NCBI GenBank assembly: GCA_964017195.1
Contig: OZ024887.1
Coordinates: forward strand, 9,851,660-9,915,659
Source: Siderastrea radians
Taxonomy: Eukaryota > Cnidaria > Anthozoa > Scleractinia > Rhizangiidae
Length of the DNA stretch: 64,000 nucleotides
Direction: 5' to 3'
Shown here: positions 48,327 to 55,302 of the stretch, piece after piece
Numbering within the stretch: the first letter of the stretch is position 1
Layout: each line of letters starts with the position of its first letter
The notes under the pieces: model-generated
The model's database searches: none
What the model was told of the DNA's origin: nothing
What the model saw: only the letters and a program-made list of their open reading frames with translations
Position numbers and translations under genes: made by a program

Positions 48327-48497
48327 TTACCGATGGCGACGACGATAGCGTTGGTTGGCTTTTTGAATGGTGCGTTTTATACGTTTATCCGTTTCCAAGG
48401 CCACGGCTTTCCCCAATCCCGCCATGGCGGGGACCAATAGATTTAAAAAACCGCCTCGTTGACGACGACGTCGTCGTCGTCTCCTCAAGGATACCAT
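48327..48497 (-). CDS. Arginine-rich core-like peptide, 56 residues
   Basis: Nine consecutive Arg then QRGG, a hydrophobic stretch (FLNLLVPAMAGLGKAVA) and a basic tail. The order R-run, GG, hydrophobic segment is reminiscent of adenovirus pX/mu-type or pVI-type virion peptides and recurs at 52719-52907. Overlaps the next gene by 13 nt. Confidence 0.6.
   Translation of the reverse strand: MVSLRRRRRRRRQRGGFLNLLVPAMAGLGKAVALETDKRIKRTIQKANQRYRRRHR
48375..48381 (-). promoter_or_regulatory. TATA box for the 48323 gene
   Basis: TATAAAA on the minus strand, about 52 nt before the start codon. Confidence 0.4.
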
Positions 48498-48679
48498 GAG
48501 TGCAACAACACACGTTGAAGGGCTTTGTTTTGTTTGATGGCATCTCGCGTCTCTTTATAGCCTTGACGGGTATTGCGTTTGAAATCTTGCCACCAGCCAC
48601 GGCCTTGTTGTCTGATTAAACCCCCTCCTCTTTGACGTCGTTTCCTTTTTCTGCGTCGTCGTCGTCGTTGGACGGCCAT
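48485..48679 (-). CDS. Arginine-rich core-like peptide, 64 residues
   Basis: MAVQRRRRRRKRKRRQRGGG at the N-terminus, then an aromatic/charged part (WWQDFKRNTRQGYKETRDA). Strongly basic, consistent with DNA condensation in a virion. Overlaps both neighbours. Confidence 0.6.
   Translation of the reverse strand: MAVQRRRRRRKRKRRQRGGGLIRQQGRGWWQDFKRNTRQGYKETRDAIKQNKALQRVLLHSWYP
48553..48559 (-). promoter_or_regulatory. TATA box for the 48497 gene
   Basis: TATAAAG on the minus strand, 56 nt before the start codon. Confidence 0.4.
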
Positions 48680-49302
48680 GGTTCTAAGAGCGTGGGACTG
48701 GGAGGGAGCGGCTTTTTATCTATCCAATAGTCTTTGGGTCTCAAGGGACGAGGACATCCGTCCACATAGCATAGGGCTTCCACGGGTTGGTACATAAAAT
48801 GACGGCGGTAATCTTGTAGACACCGTTTGGGTAACGGAGGGGTGAAATCCACAATGGTATCATCCAACGTTTGCATCTTGATCAAAAACCTTTCCAGGTC
48901 CTCGAAAGGAACACCACGCACATAGGTTTTCAATTCGGTCAAGGCTTTGGCATACGTGGTAAACGCAAACCGACTCATGGTCACTTTAAACCGGTATTGT
49001 TTAAAATCGTTCCATCCTTTGACCACCGTACCCACGGCCGCCAAACACGCCACCAAAGTACTGTTTTCCAAGAGGGGTCCGGCAATCATGCCCGCTGCCA
49101 TCAGGAGTAATGCCAAGCCATTGAACAAGGCGTTGACAAACTTGAAATGATTCAGCATTTTCCGATAACACCACCACTGTTTGTGGTAAAAGGCATACAA
49201 GGAATCCATGCGTTGCAAAAGTTCCGGTTTGAATTTTTCACCGTGGCTTCTGGACAACGGTCCATTCAGCAAGGATACCACGGTTTTTCTTTTACTTGAC
49301 AT
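48616..49302 (-). CDS. Two-transmembrane protein, SLATT-like layout
   Basis: 228 residues from the ATG at 49302 (MSSKRKTVV), chosen because it follows the ATPase stop by 5 nt. Two hydrophobic helices (about 55-77, FVNALFNGLALLLMAAGM; about 82-97, STLVACLAAVGTVVKGW) are followed by a helical cytosolic part (FTTYAKALTELKTYVRG, LIKMQTLDDTIVDFTPP) and a Pro/acidic tail. Length, the tight helical hairpin and the downstream helices resemble SLATT-type 2TM proteins, which act as membrane effectors in nucleotide-sensing systems. The resemblance is structural, by eye. It could equally be a virion membrane or egress protein. Confidence 0.5.
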   Translation of the reverse strand: MSSKRKTVVSLLNGPLSRSHGEKFKPELLQRMDSLYAFYHKQWWCYRKMLNHFKFVNALFNGLALLLMAAGMIAGPLLENSTLVACLAAVGTVVKGWNDFKQYRFKVTMSRFAFTTYAKALTELKTYVRGVPFEDLERFLIKMQTLDDTIVDFTPPLPKRCLQDYRRHFMYQPVEALCYVDGCPRPLRPKDYWIDKKPLPPSPTLLEPWPSNDDDDAEKGNDVKEEGV

Positions 49303-49307
49303 CCTGA

Positions 49308-49964
49308 TCACTGCGACGTTTTTTGATACGTGCGCGTCCATCCCTCGTCTTTTAAGACGTGGCTCAACAAGCGTTGTTGATCGGACGAGGCCGGGTGCAA
49401 ATCCAACACCAAATACCCATAAGGCCGTGCAGTGGCGTGATGAAACGTCTCTAACGTGTCTTTCCACGTGGTCGGAAACGATTGCAGCATGACGTTGCGT
49501 ACCCCTAATTGATCCCGGGGGTTCTTGAACGCCACAATGTAATGGGCATTGCGGGATATACTTTTCGCATAGCGACCCACGGGAAACATGTCTTGACACA
49601 AGTACAACACCGTCACCCCTTGATGATGTGAATGTTTGGTGAATAAATCCAACACGCGTTTATCGTGACTCCCTTCATCCATTAAATCATCCAAGACCAG
49701 GACCCCCTGTCCTTGAGGAAACCATTGCACCAAGGCGTCATGATCGGGAATCCCTTCGTGAAACAGCACCCCTTGATCTTGCATGCCTCGAAATCGATCT
49801 TGCCAGGCCCCATAACAATAATGCACTTGAGTCGGCGGGGTGTCAAACAAATCCGGGTTCTCTACCAAGAGTTTTTCCGTAAACACGGTTTTCCCACATC
49901 CCGAAGGACCCACCACCAAGATAGAGGAGGGGGTATGAAAACGAAACGGTTTCGCCGTTTGCAT
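49308..49964 (-). CDS. FtsK/HerA-type genome-packaging ATPase
   Basis: 218 residues from the ATG at 49964 (MQTAKPFRFH). Walker A GPSGCGKT at 19-26 and Walker B VLVLDDL at about 88-94, followed by the sensor-like region VTVLYLCQDMFP. This is the A32-like packaging ATPase that drives genome entry into the capsid in Polintons, adintoviruses and nucleocytoplasmic large DNA viruses. The length is typical. The frame is open upstream to 50045, but that part overlaps the tRNA-like sequence and is not needed. It is followed by the 2TM gene after 5 nt. Confidence 0.85.
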   Translation of the reverse strand: MQTAKPFRFHTPSSILVVGPSGCGKTVFTEKLLVENPDLFDTPPTQVHYCYGAWQDRFRGMQDQGVLFHEGIPDHDALVQWFPQGQGVLVLDDLMDEGSHDKRVLDLFTKHSHHQGVTVLYLCQDMFPVGRYAKSISRNAHYIVAFKNPRDQLGVRNVMLQSFPTTWKDTLETFHHATARPYGYLVLDLHPASSDQQRLLSHVLKDEGWTRTYQKTSQ

Positions 49965-49997
49965 GATGATGATACTACCCAGGGGAAAAAAAAGGCA

Positions 49998-50007
49998 CCT
50001 TTTTATT
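49998..50007 (-). promoter_or_regulatory. TATA-like element before the ATPase gene
   Basis: AATAAAAAGG on the minus strand, about 35 nt before the ATPase start and immediately after the tRNA-like sequence. Confidence 0.4.
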
Positions 50008-50097
50008 GGAGTCGGTGGGACTCGAACCCACGCACAATCCCCCACACCTGTTTTTTTTTAGGGGATCCAAAGGCTCTACCAACTGAGCTACGACTCC
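50008..50097 (-). tRNA. tRNA-like sequence, anticodon not assignable
   Basis: Acceptor strands GGAGTCG and CGACTCC pair perfectly. The D arm GCTC-AGTTGGTA-GAGC and T arm GTGGG-TTCGAGT-CCCAC are intact and include good A- and B-box promoters. The middle is abnormal: 41 nt between the D and T arms, with an A9 run and a 6-7 bp hairpin (ATCCCC with GGGGAT), so neither a standard anticodon stem nor an obvious intron fits. Total length is 90 nt. It lies between the ATPase and protease genes with no downstream T-run. Possibilities: a tRNA with an aberrant intron, a decayed tRNA, or a tRNA-derived Pol III unit. Confidence 0.6.
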
Positions 50098-50127
50098 GAC
50101 ACCGTTTTTTCCAACGAACTTTTTTAT

Positions 50128-50667
50128 TTAACCATTACATTGATGATACGGATGACAACAAAGTTGATACCATCTGGCTTCTTGGCCTACAATGAGTTGC
50201 TGAAGGCGTTGACCGGCTTGATGGTCATTGCTTACATAATCATGATCGGAAAACTCATTTAAAAATTCTTGCAAGGTCCGGCCACGGGCTTTGGCTTTCA
50301 AGTACAACAACGCATAATCGCCACAGGACTTGCTTGAGATGGCTTGGAGGGACTTGCCATTGGTCACCACATATTTCCAATGTTGAACAATCCACGCTCG
50401 TAACGGGGCAGCTTGCACGTACGTGTCCAATGGCAAGGCATAACTGTCGAGGACTTCACACACGTTTCCCTCGGTCCACACCGCTAACCAATGTTGTCCG
50501 GGTTGATCGTGCGGGTCGGTGTTGACAATGTACCCTTGCGGAGTGGTCTTGGCAGGACTCTTGGGTAATCGATCACAGGCCACTGTCCCGTAAAACATCG
50601 GTTTCAATTGGGGGTCGTCACGGGCTAAATAATCCAACTGCACATTATTCAAGGCCAAGTGTTCCAT
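50128..50667 (-). CDS. Adenain-like cysteine protease
   Basis: 179 residues. The catalytic set is visible: GQHWLAVW (His 59, Trp 60), VCEVLDSY (Asp 74), and QAISSKSCGDYAL (Gln 108, Cys 115) in the order and spacing of adenovirus protease and its Polinton relatives (family C5/C48). It is expected to mature virion proteins, probably at GG-containing sites of the basic peptides nearby. It starts 9 bp after the major capsid gene ends. The C-terminal 30 residues are His/Cys-rich (WYQLCCHPYHQ). Confidence 0.85.
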   Translation of the reverse strand: MEHLALNNVQLDYLARDDPQLKPMFYGTVACDRLPKSPAKTTPQGYIVNTDPHDQPGQHWLAVWTEGNVCEVLDSYALPLDTYVQAAPLRAWIVQHWKYVVTNGKSLQAISSKSCGDYALLYLKAKARGRTLQEFLNEFSDHDYVSNDHQAGQRLQQLIVGQEARWYQLCCHPYHQCNG

Positions 50668-50676
50668 CTTCTTTTT

Positions 50677-52077
50677 TCAGTGTTGGTAAATGTTGTACAA
50701 TACGGCTCCGTTGCGGTCAATCTCCAGCAAGTTCTCAAATTCCCCATACACGAGCACGGTTATATTGGTACCGGGCGCGGCTCCAAATTCCAAGCTGAGT
50801 TGTAAATCGCCTGTTTGCTTGGGGTTGAGGGTTTGACTGTCAGCACATCCATTGGCCACATTGTCATACATGTACAAGGTACAATTTTTAGCTTGGCCCC
50901 AATCTTCTAGTTCCACCATATTGCCTTTCTTCTTACACCAGGCTCCACTGGCTTGCAGAAAACGGAAGTAGCCTAGATTATCTCGGGTGCCATTGTCATG
51001 CACCAACTGCAGGGTTTCATAAGGGTATTCTTCTCCTTTGACAATCTGTTTCATGGAGGTCAGCCCAAATTTCTGGAAGCAGAAGGGATCTCGGGTCACA
51101 TCGCCATTGAAGGCGCGGCTGTCCACTAACCCCACAATCAATCGGTCAGGCACTCTGTTTTGAAACAGGTTCGGGATATCAAAGCGGACCAGGTTGCCTT
51201 GCATGCTGAAGGTCCGGATTTCACTGCGGACGGTGGGGTAGGCAGCCACTTCGCCTTCATTGTGTCTTTTTTCAGACAAACTCTGGTAGATGGCGTCATT
51301 CAAACGCAGTTGACAGAGATGAAACCGTAGTTTGACATCGCCTTCCATCAATCGGCCGGCTAGAGCCACGCCATTCAAAAACAGGTTCGGACCATTGAAA
51401 TGAAATTTCATCTTGATTTCGATGCCAGGCACCAACAGTTTGCCGGTGTGAAACACTTCCAAGTGCGGGGTAAACACCAGACTGTGGGTGACACCTCCAG
51501 CATACTTGGCGGTTTCGGCTACCATGGCGGCCAAGGCTCCTTTGTGATTGGCACTGAGATTCCTGTAGTCTGCATGCGGTCCAGCACTGTTGGTATTGTT
51601 GTCGGTCCATTGGGGTGGGGAATCCACTTGATTGTACCAGCCTTGGGGTCCCAACACGGTCTTGCCATCTTCTCGGTCATAATTCAGCAAGGTTTCCAGG
51701 TAAGCTTTGTAATGATAGGTGTCGGATTGAGGACTGATCAACGTGCCATTCAACTGCAAGTCAATTTGTTTGATGATAGAATGGGCCAGATTGTTGACGG
51801 GCCACAATTTTTCATTGGCCACCAAGTTCCCGTTGTCATCCTTTTTCAATCTCAATTCCATAGTAAAGTAACTGCGTCCCAAATCCACAAAATCGTCCAA
51901 GCCTGGCACAATGAATTCCATGGGATTGATGCCCGTGGTGGTGGGTTGAATGGTGACCATGCGATAGGAATTGATGCTAATGTCGGTCGGCGGCACATTG
52001 AAAATCCGTAACGCCGGGTTGATTGTCCCTTCGGAACGTGGGTGAGCCGGTGGGGTTTGCGTACTCACGTCAGGCAT
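50677..52077 (-). CDS. Major capsid protein, double-jelly-roll (hexon) type
   Basis: 466 residues. Motifs of the Polinton/adintovirus capsid family are seen in order: YRMVTIQPTTTGINPMEF, a DFVDLGRSYFTMELRL strand pair, NLAHSIIKQIDLQLNG, TYHYKAYLETLLNYD, and a second half with LEVFHTGKLLVPGIEIKMKF and LCQLRLN. Length fits the family. It would form the hexagonal capsomers of an icosahedral shell. It sits between the protease and small basic genes, a standard morphogenesis cluster with the ATPase. A TATA box lies about 55 nt upstream, inside the neighbouring gene. Confidence 0.85.
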   Translation of the reverse strand: MPDVSTQTPPAHPRSEGTINPALRIFNVPPTDISINSYRMVTIQPTTTGINPMEFIVPGLDDFVDLGRSYFTMELRLKKDDNGNLVANEKLWPVNNLAHSIIKQIDLQLNGTLISPQSDTYHYKAYLETLLNYDREDGKTVLGPQGWYNQVDSPPQWTDNNTNSAGPHADYRNLSANHKGALAAMVAETAKYAGGVTHSLVFTPHLEVFHTGKLLVPGIEIKMKFHFNGPNLFLNGVALAGRLMEGDVKLRFHLCQLRLNDAIYQSLSEKRHNEGEVAAYPTVRSEIRTFSMQGNLVRFDIPNLFQNRVPDRLIVGLVDSRAFNGDVTRDPFCFQKFGLTSMKQIVKGEEYPYETLQLVHDNGTRDNLGYFRFLQASGAWCKKKGNMVELEDWGQAKNCTLYMYDNVANGCADSQTLNPKQTGDLQLSLEFGAAPGTNITVLVYGEFENLLEIDRNGAVLYNIYQH

Positions 52078-52079
52078 GT

Positions 52080-52313
52080 TTAACGTCGTCGTCGTCGTCG
52101 AGTGGTGGCACCCCGTCGTCGTGAGGGGTTTTTATAGCGTCGTGCTAAGCGTTGTCTCAAATCAAACCCGGGGACTCTCATCACCTCGGGACTCAACCAG
52201 CCTCCACGTTGTCGTCGCATGAGTTTCCAAAAAGGATACAGTCCACCCCATTGAGACAACCCTCGATCACTACGAATCCGTCGAGGTCGTGAATGCACGG
52301 GTTCCATGTTCAC
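52080..52313 (-). CDS. Arginine-rich small protein, 77 residues
   Basis: Starts MNMEPVHSRPRRIR and ends ATTRRRRRR; contains RRQRGGW, a motif shared with the other basic peptides and a possible protease or membrane-interaction site. Overlaps the next gene by 4 nt and precedes the capsid gene by 2 nt. Confidence 0.55.
   Translation of the reverse strand: MNMEPVHSRPRRIRSDRGLSQWGGLYPFWKLMRRQRGGWLSPEVMRVPGFDLRQRLARRYKNPSRRRGATTRRRRRR
52129..52136 (-). promoter_or_regulatory. TATA box for the major capsid gene
   Basis: TATAAAAA on the minus strand, 52-59 nt before the ATG at 52077. Confidence 0.55.
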
Positions 52314-52672
52314 ACTCCAAAAATATCACGTGCACGTTTGGTTTGTTTGGGAAACAAAGCACTGGCCACCCGCACGGCGTCTTTCACGCTCTTATGACTC
52401 AAAGCTTTCTTGGCTTGTTTGGTGATTTCCTTTTTAAGGACGTCTTCGGCTTTGCGTTTGATCCCGCGTGTCAAACCCGTTTCCAAGCCTCTCTTAATAT
52501 TACTAGGCAATTTTAAAGGATTTCGCGTGCTTTTAAGGCCTTGGAACCCCCCACGCAAGAGATCCGTCACCAACCCTTTTCCACTTTGACCATGTTGATC
52601 ATACCACTCGTCTGTCCGAAATCGTGTCAAACTTCCCCCACGCATCGTACTGTACTCTTCACGCTTTACCAA
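52310..52672 (-). CDS. Basic protein, 120 residues, virion-core-like
   Basis: Begins MVKREEYSTMRGGSLTRF, then repeated basic amphipathic segments (GIKRKAEDVLKKEITKQAKKAL). MRGGS resembles the GG-containing cleavage context used by adenain-like proteases. Likely a DNA-associated structural protein; function inferred. Confidence 0.55.
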   Translation of the reverse strand: MVKREEYSTMRGGSLTRFRTDEWYDQHGQSGKGLVTDLLRGGFQGLKSTRNPLKLPSNIKRGLETGLTRGIKRKAEDVLKKEITKQAKKALSHKSVKDAVRVASALFPKQTKRARDIFGV

Positions 52673-52707
52673 GGATCACGTTTGGTTGGTGTCACAGCAC
52701 TCGTCTC

Positions 52708-52715
52708 TTTTTATA
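52708..52715 (-). promoter_or_regulatory. TATA box for the 52672 gene
   Basis: TATAAAAA on the minus strand, 36 nt before the start codon. Confidence 0.6.
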
Positions 52716-52718
52716 CCG

Positions 52719-52907
52719 TCATCGTCGTTTTTTCCGAAAAGCGGCTTCCAACCCTTTTTTAGCCCCGTAACTCGCCGCACCCCCCGCGGCACCCAACGCC
52801 ACGGCTTTTCCTCCAGCGATCAAGGCAGGAATGAGAGCGGCCAGTGGGAATAAACCCCCTCGTTGCCTTCTTCTTCGTCTCGTTCGACGCACTCTTGTCT
52901 TTGGCAT
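52719..52907 (-). CDS. pX/pVI-like basic amphipathic peptide, 62 residues
   Basis: TRRRRRQRGG is followed by a long hydrophobic, Ala/Gly-rich segment (LFPLAALIPALIAGGKAV) and a basic tail (FRKKRR). The layout is that of the adenovirus-type core/membrane-active peptides common in Polinton-like genomes. Confidence 0.65.
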   Translation of the reverse strand: MPKTRVRRTRRRRRQRGGLFPLAALIPALIAGGKAVALGAAGGAASYGAKKGLEAAFRKKRR

Positions 52908-52936
52908 GTTTGCTTGTTTTCACAACTCTTGTTTTC

Positions 52937-52944
52937 TTTTTATA
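52937..52944 (-). promoter_or_regulatory. TATA box for the 52907 gene
   Basis: TATAAAAA on the minus strand, 30 nt before the start codon. Confidence 0.6.
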
Positions 52945-52945
52945 C

Positions 52946-53173
52946 TCACATGAGGTTGCACGTAAACGATTCCCCCGCATAGCGTTTTCGTTTCCCACTT
53001 TTGATCTCTGCCATGCGTTTCAAATGCGCTTTTCTGGCATTCTTTTTAGCCAACTTTTCTATCCCTTTGGTGATGGACCATGCAGTTTTAGGAATCCCGG
53101 CAATCACTGCGTTGATCCCTTCCCCTGCTTGGGGACGCTGTTTTCGTCGTCGTCGTCGTCGTTTCGGAGGCAT
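52946..53173 (-). CDS. Basic small protein, 75 residues
   Basis: MPPKRRRRRRKQRPQAGEG, a mildly hydrophobic segment (INAVIAGIPKTAWSI), then a Lys-rich helix (EKLAKKNARKAHLKRMAE). A further member of the basic virion-like set, with an A/T-rich TATA-like element about 30 nt upstream (53203-53210). Confidence 0.55.
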   Translation of the reverse strand: MPPKRRRRRRKQRPQAGEGINAVIAGIPKTAWSITKGIEKLAKKNARKAHLKRMAEIKSGKRKRYAGESFTCNLM

Positions 53174-53206
53174 GATTGACTTGGGGTCCCTTCTCGTCTC
53201 TCTTTT

Positions 53207-54256
53207 TTATGCCTTTTTGAAGTGCAACGTGACAATGGTATGGCCGTCGCCAAACTTGACCAAGTCGCCTCCCCTACCAATCGTTTCGGCCACTTGAACG
53301 TGAACGATTTCCACCACCTCGTTACGAAGAGCCATGTATTGAATGTGCAACGGTTCAAAGTAGATGGTGCCTCGTCCTTGTCGCTTGTACTGGATTTCAC
53401 GCAACAAATCGGTCACGCGATTGTCCACCACCGTGCTGCCGGCGATGTCCGAGTACACGTGCAATGATCGCGTGGGTTCCCCCACCACCGCCCGAAACGC
53501 CACATTCAAATTGGTGAAACGCCACCCACAACTCATACTCAATTCCATGTAGTCTTCCACTCGACTGGTGGTCCAAAACACCGGGTTCCCATCCTTATCG
53601 GTGATATCCTTCCAATCGCTGTTCTTGGTCATGTCGGGGATTTGATCCCCCAGGAATTCTTGCTGTAAGTTCGGTCCCAAAATCCATCCGCTGGTGATTT
53701 TACGTAACCATCCCATCTTGGCAGCTAACTTGGTATGAATGGCAAACGAGGGCGTGCGAACGGATCCATCATGAGAGACATTCGTGTTGTCAATGAGCAG
53801 ATCCTCCCCTTCCCAACGAAACTTGACGTACGTGTGTTTGCCTTGATCGTCCAAAAACGTACCCCCTTGGATCACCGATTCCCGTCGTTTCTGTTCCACA
53901 TGGGTAATGGCTGCTTTCATAAAACTCACCCCGTCCACCACCCAATCCCAGTCGTTAATATCGTCAATTTTGGTCACGGCCGCTCCATATTTGTTATAGG
54001 TACCTCCGCTTTGACTGGGGGCTTTTAGGTGCCATTTGATGCCTAAGACGTGTTGTCCTTTCATCACCAACTCGTACAAATTGACGCGGGCATCCGGTAA
54101 AGAAATGGCACTCAAGCCCACTTGCCATCCACCCCCCGTGAGCTGTAACGGTTGAGGTAAACGAATCTTGAAGGAATTGGCTTGGTTGTTGGGAAATTCA
54201 CGTCGGTTGGCATGACTGGGTAACGTCACGTAGAACGACATCTTTGTCTTCTTCAC
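53207..54256 (-). CDS. SFYVTL-type protein, candidate minor capsid (penton-like) protein, paralogue 2
   Basis: 349 residues (344 if translation starts at MSFYVTL, 54241). N-terminal FYVTLPSHANRREFPNN, RLPQPLQL, GWQVGL and C-terminal RNEVVEIVHVQVAE, FGDGHTIVTLHF are shared with the adjacent gene 54253-55296, and more weakly with 45298-46350. The central part is beta-rich by composition. It overlaps the upstream paralogue by 4 nt (ATGA). Tandem paralogues in a capsid gene neighbourhood suggest different vertex or spike components, which is inference. Confidence 0.6.
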   Translation of the reverse strand: MKKTKMSFYVTLPSHANRREFPNNQANSFKIRLPQPLQLTGGGWQVGLSAISLPDARVNLYELVMKGQHVLGIKWHLKAPSQSGGTYNKYGAAVTKIDDINDWDWVVDGVSFMKAAITHVEQKRRESVIQGGTFLDDQGKHTYVKFRWEGEDLLIDNTNVSHDGSVRTPSFAIHTKLAAKMGWLRKITSGWILGPNLQQEFLGDQIPDMTKNSDWKDITDKDGNPVFWTTSRVEDYMELSMSCGWRFTNLNVAFRAVVGEPTRSLHVYSDIAGSTVVDNRVTDLLREIQYKRQGRGTIYFEPLHIQYMALRNEVVEIVHVQVAETIGRGGDLVKFGDGHTIVTLHFKKA

Positions 54257-55296
54257 ACCACCACCTCCCTTTTAAAGTGCAGGGTGAGGAGAGCATGCCC
54301 TTCGCCAAATTGGACGAGATCCCCATTGGTTTCGGCCATCTGGGTTTCCACGATTTCCACCACTTCGTTGCGTACTGGGATATATTGAATATGTCGAGGT
54401 TCAAAGTGGGTGGTGTTTTGGGGCTGGTACTTGATTTCTCGTAAGAGATCGGTGATGCGACCTCCTACCATGCTGCTGGTCCCTACATTGCAATACACGT
54501 GCAAAGGACGCGCCGAGGGAAATTCCAACGAGGGACGAAAGGCGTTGTTCAAATTCACAAACCGCCAAGGGCACGATAGACTCAATTTCAGATAATCCCC
54601 CTCCACTTTCCAAAAGAGGGGCTTGTTGCTGGTATCGCGGACATCCGTCGGGGTGGGAATGGTGGAAATGCCTTGAAATTCTTGCAAGAGATTCGGACCC
54701 AATCGATACACGCCCGTCGACACTTGTTCAATCCATCCCATTCTCAGGGCCAAGGTTCTGCCCCATGACACGTGCGCTACTTGTCGTTTGTAATCCACAT
54801 TGGTGGTATTCAACAACAAATCCCCTTCGGAGGTCCATTCAAAGGTCGGAACCAATTTGACGCCATTGTCCTCGGCCCATTTGTTTTTGGGATGGGTTTG
54901 TTTGGCACGGCTTTGCTCGTAACGGTACACCAGTTGATGAAAAAAGTGCGATCCCGTCGACGAGACCAATTCCTTTCTCATATCTCGTCCGTACACAGTG
55001 AGTTCGCGACGTTCATGGTACCAGACATCGTCTCCTTGATCGTCTGTGTCATGCACCCGTTCGTGCCATCGTACATACAACAGAGGATGGGAATCACCCA
55101 CACCTCCTTCTTCCGCGACCACGGGAATGGTGGGTAAGGATAAACTCACCATACCCACCATCCATCCTCGTCCCACAAATCGAATGGGTTTCGGCAACCG
55201 GTTTCTGAAATGATGACTCTTGTTCCCAGGAAACTCTTTGGTACTCGCATGACTCATCAACGTCACGTAAAACGAAGAATTGGGCACCCACGTCAT
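54253..55296 (-). CDS. SFYVTL-type protein, candidate minor capsid (penton-like) protein, paralogue 3
   Basis: 347 residues, MTWVPNSSFYVTLMSH. Shares RLPKPIRFVGRGWMVGM near the N-terminus, RNEVVEIVETQMAE and FGEGHALLTLHF near the C-terminus, and the middle motif LRMGWIEQVSTGVYRLGPNL with the downstream paralogue (MGWLRKITSG, LGPNLQQEF). It lies 6 bp after the integrase stop. Extra loops distinguish it from its partner. Confidence 0.6.
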   Translation of the reverse strand: MTWVPNSSFYVTLMSHASTKEFPGNKSHHFRNRLPKPIRFVGRGWMVGMVSLSLPTIPVVAEEGGVGDSHPLLYVRWHERVHDTDDQGDDVWYHERRELTVYGRDMRKELVSSTGSHFFHQLVYRYEQSRAKQTHPKNKWAEDNGVKLVPTFEWTSEGDLLLNTTNVDYKRQVAHVSWGRTLALRMGWIEQVSTGVYRLGPNLLQEFQGISTIPTPTDVRDTSNKPLFWKVEGDYLKLSLSCPWRFVNLNNAFRPSLEFPSARPLHVYCNVGTSSMVGGRITDLLREIKYQPQNTTHFEPRHIQYIPVRNEVVEIVETQMAETNGDLVQFGEGHALLTLHFKREVVV

Positions 55297-55302
55297 GCCT
55301 GT

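Noticed and set aside
51400..52011. Long plus-strand open frame opposite the capsid gene
   Set aside because: Antisense shadow of the major capsid protein; no recognisable domain.
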